A DNA stretch of 19,681 nucleotides from JALHUF01 sp050014795 (GTDB taxonomy: Bacteria > Acidobacteriota > Terriglobia > UBA7540), in assembly GCA_050014795.1 (NCBI GenBank), contig JBEKCQ010000066.1, positions 1 to 19,681 on the forward strand, in the 5' to 3' direction. The position numbers and the translations under genes are program-made. Below are positions 6,183 to 15,634 of this stretch, one piece after another; position 1 is the stretch's first letter, and each line of letters begins with the position of its first letter. The notes beneath the pieces are model-generated. The model was not told the DNA's origin. It did no database searches and was given only the letters and a program-made list of their open reading frames with translations.

Positions 6183-8192
6183 CTAGTAGAAAAAGTGAAG
6201 GATCCCGCGCGCCGCGAGACTGATGACAATGGCCAACAGCAGGAGGGCCGTCGCGGCGGCGGCGGTGAGTTTGCGGCCCACCTCTCGGACCATCGAGACC
6301 AAGGTGGCCAGACACGGAAGGTAGAAGGTCACGAACAGAGTGAAAATGATGATCTGGGCTGACGTCATGAGGGAATGAACGTCGGTCGTTCCCAGCGCTT
6401 GCATCAGCATCAACAGCGAGAGTTCTTTACGCAGCACACCGAAGATCAGTGTGAGGCCTACCGCCGCGGGCAATCCCAGCAATGCCGTGAGTGGCGAAAG
6501 CGCGGCATTGATCACCGACTGCCATCCATAGAACTCGATCAACCCCAGGACCGCGCTACCCACGACTAAGAGAGGAAGCGCCACCGCAACAAACTCGCGC
6601 AACCTCCACCATGTCTTCAGAACCACCACCCGCAGGGCAGGATGGTGATAGGGCGGGACCTCCATGAGCATGCCGGGAGCAATCTCCGGCCAGATCTTTG
6701 TCAGAATGTTTCCGGCCAAGGCGATGACGGCTAGGTTCAGGACGTAGATGCCCAAGGCCCAATAGGCACCCAGGTAGAAACCCACTAGCGCCATGATCAC
6801 GGTCATGCGCGCCGAACAGGGAACGAGGACGGCCAGGAACGCGGCCACAAACCGGTCCCGCCGGGAAGTGAGGATGCGCGTCGCCATCACCGCCGGCACA
6901 CTACAGCCGTAACCAAGGAGTATGGGGATGGTGGCGGTGCCGTGCAGGCCCAAGCGGTGCATCACCGCGTCCATCAGGTAGCCCACGCGCGCGAGATACC
7001 CGGCGTCCTCCAGAACAGACAAGCCGACCAGAAACGGCAGTAGGTAAGGCAGCACGATGGCAAAGGCGCCCGCGGTGCCCAGCAAGGCTCCCTTTGCCAC
7101 CGCGAAGCCCAGGCTCGACGGTGCAAGGAGATGGCCCAGATGCGCAATAAGCCCGTCGAACGCTGCCAGGATGTGTGCCTCTCCCAGCTTCCCTACATCG
7201 AAAACCAGCCGGAAGAATCCCAGGAAAATGAGAGTCAGGAAGACATACCCCCAGACTGGATGCATCAGGACACGGTCTACTTGCTCGCGCCAGTCCGGGC
7301 GCGGCCTTCTCACCTGGGCCACGCGTTCAAACAGGTTCAGGCAGGCCGAATGCCGTGCCGCGGAGATGACTACATCGGCCGGCTGCCCCAGATGCATTGC
7401 CACCTGCCTCTGGGCACTCTCAGCCGCCTTGGCAGTAGCCGAATCGAGTTGAGCTACCCGCTGCGGGTCGCTTTGCAGGAGCTGAAGCGCCCGAAACCGC
7501 AGGCCGGGAAGTCTCGCGGCATCCTTGGCCGTGGTCTCCCCCGAAGGCGTGGCAGCATCGAGCTGGTCGGTCTCCCCGGCCTCCGGGGGCAAGCCGTGGG
7601 AGGCGTGGCCAGCGTGGCCGCCTGCGCCCAGTGCCTCGGCTAGCCCCTGAATCGTCGCCTCGACTTCGGGCGCATAGGGAAAGGCACGAGGCGAGCTCGA
7701 AGGTCGCTTCCGATGGAGCCTGATGGCCATGCGGAAAGTCTCGAGTATGCCCTGCCCCCGCGTGGCGATCGTCTCCACCACGGGCACCCCGAGCGCGTCC
7801 GCCAGCGCCGGGACGTCAATAACTATGCCCTTGCGCACCGCCTCGTCCATCATGTTGAGGCACACCACAAGCCGCGCTTCGAGTTCCAGTAGCTCCAGGG
7901 TAAGTTCCAGGCTGCGGGCCAGTTGCGAGGCGTCGACGACATTGACTACCACGTCCCCATCGCCCGCGAGAAGGAATTCGCGGCTGCAAGTCTCAGCCGG
8001 ATTGGCGGGATGTAGAGAGTAGAGCCCAGGTAGGTCCACGAGGTCGATGACATCGCCATTCACGCGTGCCCGACCTCGCGTATACTCAACCGTTGTTCCG
8101 GCGAAATTCGAGGTCAGCGAGCGATAGCCCGCCACCGCATTGAACAGGGTGCTCTTCCCTGAGTTCGGCTGACCGACAAGAGCTATTTTCAC
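6183..8192 (-). CDS. feoB: Ferrous iron transporter FeoB
   Basis: The 669-residue protein is the inner-membrane Fe(II) uptake permease. The N-terminal G domain shows G1 GQPNSGKST (7-15), G3 DLPG (53-56) and the FeoB-type G4 NMMD (113-116). A short helical linker domain follows to ~300. The C-terminal part has repeated hydrophobic helices with the two Gate motifs, including LPYLLPFLVGLSVLEDAGYLARV, GYGCSVPAV (conserved cysteine), VPCSARM and FVTFYLPCLATL. The length is somewhat below the ~770 of E. coli FeoB. A loop after the G domain carries H193, H196 and H199 in GGHAGHASHG, unusual and potentially metal-binding. Its ATG overlaps the feoA stop by four bases (8189-8192), so the pair is translationally coupled. 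Regulation by iron is suggested by the palindrome at 8518-8546. Confidence 0.97.
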   Translation of the reverse strand: MKIALVGQPNSGKSTLFNAVAGYRSLTSNFAGTTVEYTRGRARVNGDVIDLVDLPGLYSLHPANPAETCSREFLLAGDGDVVVNVVDASQLARSLELTLELLELEARLVVCLNMMDEAVRKGIVIDVPALADALGVPVVETIATRGQGILETFRMAIRLHRKRPSSSPRAFPYAPEVEATIQGLAEALGAGGHAGHASHGLPPEAGETDQLDAATPSGETTAKDAARLPGLRFRALQLLQSDPQRVAQLDSATAKAAESAQRQVAMHLGQPADVVISAARHSACLNLFERVAQVRRPRPDWREQVDRVLMHPVWGYVFLTLIFLGFFRLVFDVGKLGEAHILAAFDGLIAHLGHLLAPSSLGFAVAKGALLGTAGAFAIVLPYLLPFLVGLSVLEDAGYLARVGYLMDAVMHRLGLHGTATIPILLGYGCSVPAVMATRILTSRRDRFVAAFLAVLVPCSARMTVIMALVGFYLGAYWALGIYVLNLAVIALAGNILTKIWPEIAPGMLMEVPPYHHPALRVVVLKTWWRLREFVAVALPLLVVGSAVLGLIEFYGWQSVINAALSPLTALLGLPAAVGLTLIFGVLRKELSLLMLMQALGTTDVHSLMTSAQIIIFTLFVTFYLPCLATLVSMVREVGRKLTAAAATALLLLAIVISLAARGILHFFY

Positions 8193-8452
8193 AGGATGAC
8201 TTCGACTTGGATCTTCTCTGCCAGTTGCCTGCCAACTGCAACTCTGCCGCCGCGATTCTCAATCACCAGCGGACCCCCAAAAGGTGCCCTGTGGACGACA
8301 AAAACTACGTCACCAACATGCAGTCCCATCTGGTTGAGATTCCGTCGGACTCCCCAACCGCCTGAAATTGAAAGAACTCTTAGGGTTACGTGCCGTTTGG
8401 CCCGGTAGAGACTGAGAGGTGGATCAGACTCCATCTTGTCGCTCATCACCAT
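8189..8452 (-). CDS. feoA: Ferrous iron transport accessory protein FeoA
   Basis: The 87-residue protein has the SH3-like FeoA domain: LRVLSISGGWGVRRNLNQMGLHVGDVVFVVHRAPFGGPLVIENRGGRVAVGRQLAEKIQVEVI. The MGLHVGD turn and the GGRVAVGRQLAEKI ending are typical. FeoA is a small cytosolic partner thought to modulate FeoB. The first 15-20 residues are extra to the domain. Starts at 8452, 8446 (MSDKMES) or the ATG five codons later are all possible, as the ribosome site is not decisive. The gene overlaps feoB by four bases and lies 66 bases from a Fur-like palindrome. Confidence 0.93.
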   Translation of the reverse strand: MVMSDKMESDPPLSLYRAKRHVTLRVLSISGGWGVRRNLNQMGLHVGDVVFVVHRAPFGGPLVIENRGGRVAVGRQLAEKIQVEVIL

Positions 8453-8517
8453 GTTCCGCTCGCAATATCGCCTCCAAACCTGGGCAAAGCACGCAACCTG
8501 AGTCTAGAACGAAAAGT

Positions 8518-8546
8518 AGTATATTGCAAATGATTTGCATATTACT
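8518..8546 (-). promoter_or_regulatory. Fur-like operator overlapping the feoAB promoter
   Basis: TGCAAAT (8525-8531), one base and ATTTGCA (8533-8539) form a perfect 7-1-7 palindrome. It is matched further out by AGTA (8518-8521) and TACT (8543-8546) across unpaired TAT triplets. The layout equals the classic Fur 7-1-7 box (TGATAAT-N-ATTATCA), agreeing at 11 of 15 positions. On the minus strand a TATACT -10-like hexamer (8518-8523) overlaps it. It lies 66 bases before feoA, where iron-dependent repression would be expected. Confidence 0.65.
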
Positions 8547-9111
8547 TAAGTCACAGGTCCAACCTAAAGGCCCTCTTCCGCAAGGTCAAGGTGCGAGTGA
8601 CCCCTCACCTGGCAGACACCAGCTGGGCTCTCAGACCGGGCACAACAGCATCGGCGGGAGACTTACATAGCTGCAACAGAACAAGGACTCCCCTACAGGT
8701 CGGTGCTCATGGAGGGCTGCCGCAATGCCCATTTACTTCCTGCGTGGGTAGCGGGCTTCGGTGCTTCTCAGACACGGGCCAGCGAAGCCATGCGAATGAT
8801 GCCGCTCAAGGAAGGTGGCGTCTGCAGGCCCAGTGCTGTAAAATCATTGATGGCAAAGGTAATCAAAGAGACCGGGTGCCCCGGAGGGACGCGTTATCGC
8901 CCCAGGAGACTCACCTTCAACACGGACAGTTACAAACACGCGGTTTCGCTCACCCTCGAGGTAACCCAAGAGACTCCGTAGTGCTCGAACCAGATTGGTA
9001 CAAGTGTTGGACGGGACAGAGGGGCCTTCGCCGTCCCCTCGCGTCGTGCGCCAACGAGGGCAGAGCCTGTGTAGATCTGCTGCGGTGCGCGCACCATCAG
9101 GCGGCTTAAGC
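8547..9111. other. Gene-poor spacer between feoAB and the VWFA-related gene
   Basis: About 560 bases without a convincing gene. Several open frames exist, the best being GTG 8703 to 8981 on the plus strand with a 43-residue in-frame ATG version near 8850. None shows a family motif, and ribosome sites are lacking. I see no tRNA, clear terminator or strong repeat. Confidence 0.5.
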
Positions 9112-11349
9112 ATGAGGGAATCCTGGTGTCTCCTGTTACGTTCTTGCCTGCTGTATGCGGGGGCTTTTCTCCTCGCTGCTGGGCAAGCTCCCGAGGGGCG
9201 GACTGTACCTCCAAATCAAGTTGCAGGTCCCAGCATCAAGGTTGTGGCCCCTTCCGTTGTGGGCGACGTCATCGTGACTGACAGGAAAGGACGCCACATG
9301 GGGGGCCTCAGATCGGAAGATTTCAGAGTCTACGAAAACGACGCCCCGCAGAACATCGTCACGTTCGTGCCCCCCGCTGGCGCACAGCCCGCAGGAGCAG
9401 GTGTTATCCCGCCACAATCTGGGTCCGCCCCCCAGGCGGAAGGCGCCAGGGACACAAGACCGCCCCCTACGAAGCCACAAAACGAAGCCCAGGAGATCGC
9501 CAACAGCCGGTTCATCACCATCGTGATGGACCTGGGCGACCTGCAGCCCAAGAGCATAAAAGGCGCTGTGGATGCCGCGATTCGGTATGTGGAGAAATAC
9601 GTGGCAGCGGAGGACTTCGTCGCAATGTACTGGGTGGACGAAAGCCTACATCTCGCCCAAGCCTTCACACATGACAAGCAGGCGGTTGTTGCTGTAATAA
9701 GGCAGTTCGGACACCGCATCCCGAGAGGGACGCTCACGCGGCAGGCGTATATCCAGACCAAAGAGCAGATCGACCAGCTCCGAACGGAGATGGTTGGACT
9801 TGAAGCGGCCTCCTCTAATGCTGATGTTGCAGCTTCTTGTTTCAGCAAACAAAATCGTTACAAATGTATGCAGTTCGTGACGCTCCACCAATTCCTGTGG
9901 TCACAAAGCACCCTTCAGGCAAAGGCCGTGTTAACAGCGCTTCGGGCGATCACGCTGGCTTATGGAGAGATTCCGGGCCGTAAGAACGTCGTGGTTTTTT
10001 CGGAGGGGTTTTTGCATTCCCCCGATGCTAAGACACAAATGGCGGCAGTAATTGATGCTGCGAATCGGGCGAACGTGGCCTTCTATGTGATCGACTCATC
10101 GGGTCTGGCGGCAGAGTATGGAGCCCAAAGCCAGTCGGCAGAGCCGACGGTGAACGAGGAAATGTACACGATGTCTTTGTGGGAGGCGGCGGGAACGAGG
10201 TCGGCCCACCTCGACGAGTTCGACTGGGCGAAGCACTTGGGAACGAACATCATGTACGACGACCTCGGGCAAGTTGCGGCCGCTACGGGTGGCCTGCTCA
10301 TGAAGAACCAAAACGACCTCTTGGCGGGCTTGGCGGCGGTGGACCGCGATTTGCGCGAATTCTATACGCTGGTCTATCAGCCGACGAACAAAACCTACGA
10401 TGGCTCGTTCCGCAGGATCAAAGTGGAAGTCCTCAAGCCCGGCCTGCGCGTCCGCCACCGGCTCGGGTACTGGGCGATTCCGCCGGGGCAGGAGACGCTG
10501 ATGACGCCCGCGGCGGCGCAATTGCTGGCGGGCGTCCAGAACGGTTCGCTCCAGCCCGCCTTCGCTCCCCAAGTCAACGCCGCATTGTTACTGGCCCCCA
10601 GCGGCGAGCTCGCTGCGCCCGTGCGCGTCTCCCTACCCACCGATTCCGTGAAGTTTGAGAAAGACCCGAGCAAGGACATCTACCGCTCCGGCGTCACCGT
10701 CGTGCTCGTGGCGTATGACACCGAGCGCCGCATTGTGGGCGTCCACCAGCGCTTTCTCAACCTCCAGTTCGATGAGAAGCGTTGGCAGGAGTTTCGCAAA
10801 ACCGACTCGCTCGACATCGTGGCGCGCCTCGCCATTCCCAAGCTGGAATCGCTGAGCATTGAGGCGATTTTGCAGTTCGCGAGCGGCACGGTGGCAAAAG
10901 GCTTTCGCGACATCCCGATCGTTGCCAGTGACTCCTCACCGCGGTTGACCAGCCTGCTCCTCACAAACCGCATCGAACCCGCCGGCGGCCCGGCTGATCC
11001 CTCAGACCCTCTGCGCGGGCCGAACTATGAGCTCTTTCTTCCCGCCCAGCCGGGCTTTAGGTCTTCAGACAAGCTCACTGTGTACTTCGGGATTCTGGAC
11101 GCGACTCTCGACCCGGCGAGCCAGCGGGCTCGGCTGCAGCTTTCCTTCGCCATCCTGAAAGATGGCAAGCCCGCGATGGCGCTCCCGGCGGAGCAGGCTG
11201 AGGGTGCACCACGTCAAAACCGGTTGGTCGTTGTAAAGCAGTTTGACCTGAGTCGCCTTCCCCTTGGCCAGTACACGCTTGAGGTGAGCGCTGAAGATCC
11301 CGTAACGCACAAGCTCGCCCACCAGACCGCCGGGTTCGTGATCGGTTGA
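9112..11349 (+). CDS. Secreted VWFA-related Acidobacterial domain protein
   Basis: I place the start at ATG 9112, which gives a 745-residue protein with a clean signal peptide (MRESWCLLLRSCLLYAGAFLLAAGQA, cleavage near 24). The frame is open back to 8995, but that would bury the signal. Residues ~43-86 are the family hallmark strand and segment (VVGDVIVTDRKGRHMGGLRSEDFRVYENDAPQNIVTF). A Pro/Gly-rich stretch follows, then a von Willebrand factor A-like domain at ~133-340 (FITIVMDLGD, FVAMYWVD, RKNVVVFSEGF). The usual MIDAS DxSxS is replaced by DLGD, so metal-dependent adhesion is doubtful. The rest (~350-745) is beta-rich and typical of these long proteins, which are expanded in Acidobacteriota. 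Function is unknown, probably extracellular or periplasmic. It stands alone on the plus strand and converges with queF. Confidence 0.9.
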   Translation: MRESWCLLLRSCLLYAGAFLLAAGQAPEGRTVPPNQVAGPSIKVVAPSVVGDVIVTDRKGRHMGGLRSEDFRVYENDAPQNIVTFVPPAGAQPAGAGVIPPQSGSAPQAEGARDTRPPPTKPQNEAQEIANSRFITIVMDLGDLQPKSIKGAVDAAIRYVEKYVAAEDFVAMYWVDESLHLAQAFTHDKQAVVAVIRQFGHRIPRGTLTRQAYIQTKEQIDQLRTEMVGLEAASSNADVAASCFSKQNRYKCMQFVTLHQFLWSQSTLQAKAVLTALRAITLAYGEIPGRKNVVVFSEGFLHSPDAKTQMAAVIDAANRANVAFYVIDSSGLAAEYGAQSQSAEPTVNEEMYTMSLWEAAGTRSAHLDEFDWAKHLGTNIMYDDLGQVAAATGGLLMKNQNDLLAGLAAVDRDLREFYTLVYQPTNKTYDGSFRRIKVEVLKPGLRVRHRLGYWAIPPGQETLMTPAAAQLLAGVQNGSLQPAFAPQVNAALLLAPSGELAAPVRVSLPTDSVKFEKDPSKDIYRSGVTVVLVAYDTERRIVGVHQRFLNLQFDEKRWQEFRKTDSLDIVARLAIPKLESLSIEAILQFASGTVAKGFRDIPIVASDSSPRLTSLLLTNRIEPAGGPADPSDPLRGPNYELFLPAQPGFRSSDKLTVYFGILDATLDPASQRARLQLSFAILKDGKPAMALPAEQAEGAPRQNRLVVVKQFDLSRLPLGQYTLEVSAEDPVTHKLAHQTAGFVIG

Positions 11350-11451
11350 CCACAAGTATAGACTGCCGTCAGGCACAACACCGGACACCAAGTCAACACC
11401 CGGCATCATTTGAATCACTGAATGCGAGCCGAAGCGAACCCCGGTGAAAGG

Positions 11452-11859
11452 TTACCTCCGCCGGCGGGGATGCCGCGCTTCGACCGCGGTCCGCATGCCG
11501 CCGCGCGTCGAGAACTCGCCGCGAACCACCATCCACTTGGGGCGACAGGTGCGGACGGCATCATCCAGAATGCGGTTGACGGCGTTCTCATAGAAGATGC
11601 CAAGGTTGCGGTAAGCGAGGATGTAATACTTGAGCGACTTGAGCTCCAAACACCGCCTGGCCGGTAAGTAGTGGATCGTGATCGTCCCGAAATCGGGCAG
11701 GCCGGTCCGGGGGCAGATGGACGTGTATTCGGGGATGGTGATGGTGATCTCGTAGCCCGCATACTGGTTGGGCCAGGTCTCAATGGCGGGCAGTTTCGCA
11801 CCAATTCCCCCCCGTGAGTGTCCGGAATCGAACAGTGGTGAGCGGCGTTTCGCGGGCAT
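11452..11859 (-). CDS. queF: NADPH-dependent 7-cyano-7-deazaguanine reductase QueF
   Basis: The 135-residue protein is a unimodular QueF, which reduces preQ0 to preQ1 in queuosine biosynthesis. YTSICPRTGLPDFGTITIHY carries the catalytic cysteine C49 (thioimide former) and the acid D56. LELKSLKYYILAYRN (71-85) is the family signature, and IFYENAVNRI (88-97) holds the substrate-binding Glu. In B. subtilis QueF this Glu follows a His; here it follows Y90. The length is slightly short, and the C-terminus is Arg-rich (RHPRRRR). The ATG at 11859 has a good GGAGGA site. It lies divergent to dnaK. I see no preQ1 riboswitch in its leader, and no other queuosine genes are in the window. Confidence 0.95.
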   Translation of the reverse strand: MPAKRRSPLFDSGHSRGGIGAKLPAIETWPNQYAGYEITITIPEYTSICPRTGLPDFGTITIHYLPARRCLELKSLKYYILAYRNLGIFYENAVNRILDDAVRTCRPKWMVVRGEFSTRGGMRTAVEARHPRRRR

Positions 11860-12034
11860 CGTTGTCCTCCCCGCTCGATAGCATAAACCAAAATGCCCGT
11901 TCGATGTAAGGCCAACTGTGCTTGCCAGACCTCTATCCAGAGAGTTTGAGGTAGGCTAACTATACCTATGGCAACTCGACTTTGAAGCAGATTTGAGAAT
12001 GTAAGCCGTTTGATTACAACAAAATAGGAAAAGA

Positions 12035-12055
12035 CTTGACAAGGCATCACTCAAG
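12035..12055 (+). promoter_or_regulatory. HAIR-like HspR operator before dnaK
   Basis: CTTGACA (12035-12041), seven bases, then ACTCAAG (12049-12055). The HspR-associated inverted repeat is CTTGAGT-N7-ACTCAAG. The right half is perfect, the left half matches five of seven, and the spacing is exact. An hspR gene lies in the same operon (15635-16042). The left half contains TTGACA, the apparent -35 box. Confidence 0.82.
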
Positions 12056-12067
12056 ATTTATTATAAT
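12036..12067 (+). promoter_or_regulatory. Candidate dnaK operon promoter
   Basis: TTGACA (12036-12041) and TATAAT (12062-12067) are both consensus hexamers but are separated by 20 bases, more than the usual 17. The HAIR operator covers the -35 box and most of the spacer. A 7-base inverted repeat (CAAGATT 12052-12058, AATCTTG 12065-12071) flanks and includes the -10 box. The dnaK leader would be about 75 bases. Confidence 0.55.
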
Positions 12068-12148
12068 CTTGGACTAACGTAGAGCATGTAACTCAACGCG
12101 ATGTCGCGCCAGGCGCACCAGCACGGACCTGGCCAGGAGGGAGCAGGA

Positions 12149-14077
<1,929 letters not shown>

Positions 14078-14161
14078 GGAATAGGGGACAGGTCGTCGCG
14101 GCGGCCTTCAGGCCGGGACCGTGATGCCTGGGTGGAGCCGACCGCAACGCGGAGAACTAGG

Positions 14162-14350
14162 GTGGAACAACGAACCCAGGTGGGAATCGAATGCCCGCAA
14201 TGCCATTGGCGGCAGTTCATGGAAATCGAAGTCGATTCACAACTTCTGAAATCTCCTCTTGCCTTGGAGATTAGGCACCATCTCGAAGAATGGGTGAAGT
14301 CTCGTTGCCCCGACCACCTGGGTGCGACGGTGGAGCACAGCAAGAACTGA
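14162..14350 (+). CDS. Small CxxC...CxxH protein in the chaperone operon, unknown function
   Basis: I choose GTG 14162 because GGAGA (14151-14155) sits seven bases before it; GTG 14132 is the alternative and adds ten residues. The 62-residue protein has CPQC (C11, C14) and CPDH (C49, H52), a plausible zinc site, with a helical middle (SPLALEIRHHLEEWVKSR). I do not recognise the family. It occupies the place between dnaK and dnaJ where grpE lies in actinobacterial dnaK-grpE-dnaJ-hspR operons, but it does not resemble GrpE, which is much longer and lacks such cysteines. It begins 84 bases after dnaK and ends 48 bases before dnaJ. A chaperone-linked role is inferred from context only. Confidence 0.75.
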   Translation: MEQRTQVGIECPQCHWRQFMEIEVDSQLLKSPLALEIRHHLEEWVKSRCPDHLGATVEHSKN

Positions 14351-14398
14351 GGAGTCCGCGGGAGAGATGTCAGCAGCCGGTAACAGTGAGTGACCGCC

Positions 14399-15562
14399 AT
14401 GCCCGTCGGGACACACAAGGACTACTACAAGACGCTGGGTGTGGATCGCCGGGCGAAGCCCGAGCAGATCCGCAAGGCGTACCGACGCCTGGCACGCAAG
14501 CATCATCCGGACCTGAACCCGGGCAACAAGGCAGCCGAGGAGAAGTTCAAGGAAATCCAAGAAGCCTACGAGGTTCTGAGCGACGAAAAGAAGCGGAATA
14601 TCTACGACCAATACGGCTTCTACGCTGACAACCTCCCACCCGGCGGCTACGGACCAGCCAGCACGGCGGAGGCGGGCGCGCCGGGCTTCGACTTCTCGGG
14701 GTTCGATTTCTCCGACTATGCGCCAGAAGCAGAAAGAGGCGGCTTTGGCGCTTCCTTCCGAGATCTCTTCTCCCAGCTCTTTTCCCGTCGGCGGGAAGAA
14801 GAGGCGGAGCGACCGGGTTCCGAACGCGGGGGCGATATCGAACACCACATGCACTTGGGGTTCTGGGACGCCATTCGAGGCACCCAGGTCCGCGTCACGG
14901 TGGGACGCAACGAGGCCTGTGGGACGTGTGCGGGAACGGGAGCGGCTGGCGGCGCGCCGGTCACTTGTACGGCTTGCGGTGGCTCGGGCAAGACGACGCA
15001 GCAAGCGGGCGTCATGCGCTTCTCTCTGACTTGTCCGCAGTGCGGCGGAAGCGGCAAGCAGCGTCGGCGCTGCGCGGCGTGCGGAGGGGCGGGCCACCTT
15101 CGCCGGCCCGAGACATTCGACGTCCGGATTCCGCCGGGCGTGGACACCGGCTCGCGCGTCCGCGTCCCAGGAAAAGGCAATGCCGGGCCGGGTGGCGGGC
15201 CGCCGGGTGACCTCTTCATCGTTACCGACGTGGAGTCGCACCCGCTCTTCGAGCGCAAGGGCGACAACATCTACGTTAAGGTTCCCGTCACCATCACGGA
15301 AGCCGCCCTGGGGGCCAAAGTGGAAGTCCCGACCATCGATGGGCCAGCCACCATCAAGATTCCTCCTGGCACGCAGAGCGGCCAGAAGCTGCGGCTACGG
15401 GGCAAAGGAGCGCCATCGCTGCGGGGCAACATCCGTGGCGACCAGTTTGTGGAGGTACAGGTGGTGGTGCCACGCGTCGCAGACGAGAGAACCAAAGAGA
15501 TCCTGCGCGAGTTGGCTCATCTGAACCCGGAAGACCCGCGCCGGGACCTGAAGGGAAAGTGA
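14399..15562 (+). CDS. dnaJ: Co-chaperone DnaJ (Hsp40), class A
   Basis: The 387-residue protein (ATG 14399; GTG 14390 is also possible and adds three residues) is a type I DnaJ. The J domain (residues 8-72) has the HPD motif at 36-38 that triggers DnaK ATP hydrolysis. A Gly/Phe-rich linker follows (GFDFSGFDFSDY, ~96-107). The zinc-binding region has four CxxCxGxG repeats: CGTCAGTG (174), CTACGGSG (190), CPQCGGSG (212) and CAACGGAG (225). The spacing between the last two is shorter than in E. coli DnaJ. The C-terminal beta domains contain the usual IPPGVDTGSRVRVPGKGN and IPPGTQSGQKLRLRGKG. It lies between the small Cys protein and hspR. Confidence 0.97.
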   Translation: MPVGTHKDYYKTLGVDRRAKPEQIRKAYRRLARKHHPDLNPGNKAAEEKFKEIQEAYEVLSDEKKRNIYDQYGFYADNLPPGGYGPASTAEAGAPGFDFSGFDFSDYAPEAERGGFGASFRDLFSQLFSRRREEEAERPGSERGGDIEHHMHLGFWDAIRGTQVRVTVGRNEACGTCAGTGAAGGAPVTCTACGGSGKTTQQAGVMRFSLTCPQCGGSGKQRRRCAACGGAGHLRRPETFDVRIPPGVDTGSRVRVPGKGNAGPGGGPPGDLFIVTDVESHPLFERKGDNIYVKVPVTITEAALGAKVEVPTIDGPATIKIPPGTQSGQKLRLRGKGAPSLRGNIRGDQFVEVQVVVPRVADERTKEILRELAHLNPEDPRRDLKGK

Positions 15563-15564
15563 CG

Positions 15565-15634
15565 AGACAAGGAGTCACAGGACAGAAGTCAGCATAACGC
15601 GTACGCTGACGGCTGATAGCTGAGAGCTCAAGTC
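15565..15634. repeat. Spacer with iterated GCTGA/GCTGATAGCTGA words
   Basis: The dnaJ-hspR gap holds TCAGC and GCTGA words in both orientations (about 15588-15625), including GCTGACGGCTGATAGCTGA. They could form small alternative stems. This resembles, in style though not in sequence, the word-built repeats at 3590-3657 and 16026-16100. Confidence 0.4.

Noticed and set aside
8703..8981. Possible 92-residue plus-strand gene in the feoA upstream gap
   Set aside because: No family motif, no ribosome site and Cys/Arg-rich low-plausibility sequence; a 43-residue version starting near 8850 is no more convincing.
8995..9111. Earlier GTG start for the VWFA-related protein
   Set aside because: It would place 39 polar, Arg-rich residues before a clear signal peptide beginning at ATG 9112.
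11860..12034. preQ1 riboswitch in the queF leader, or CIRCE element before dnaK
   Set aside because: I could not find the preQ1-I/II core or the TTAGCACTC-N9-GAGTGCTAA CIRCE pattern; a covariance-model search would be decisive for the riboswitch.
12101..12148. Upstream ATG giving dnaK a 16-residue extension
   Set aside because: The extension is not Hsp70-like, and the strong AGGAGG site serves the ATG at 12149, which gives the conserved MGKIIGIDLGTTNS start.
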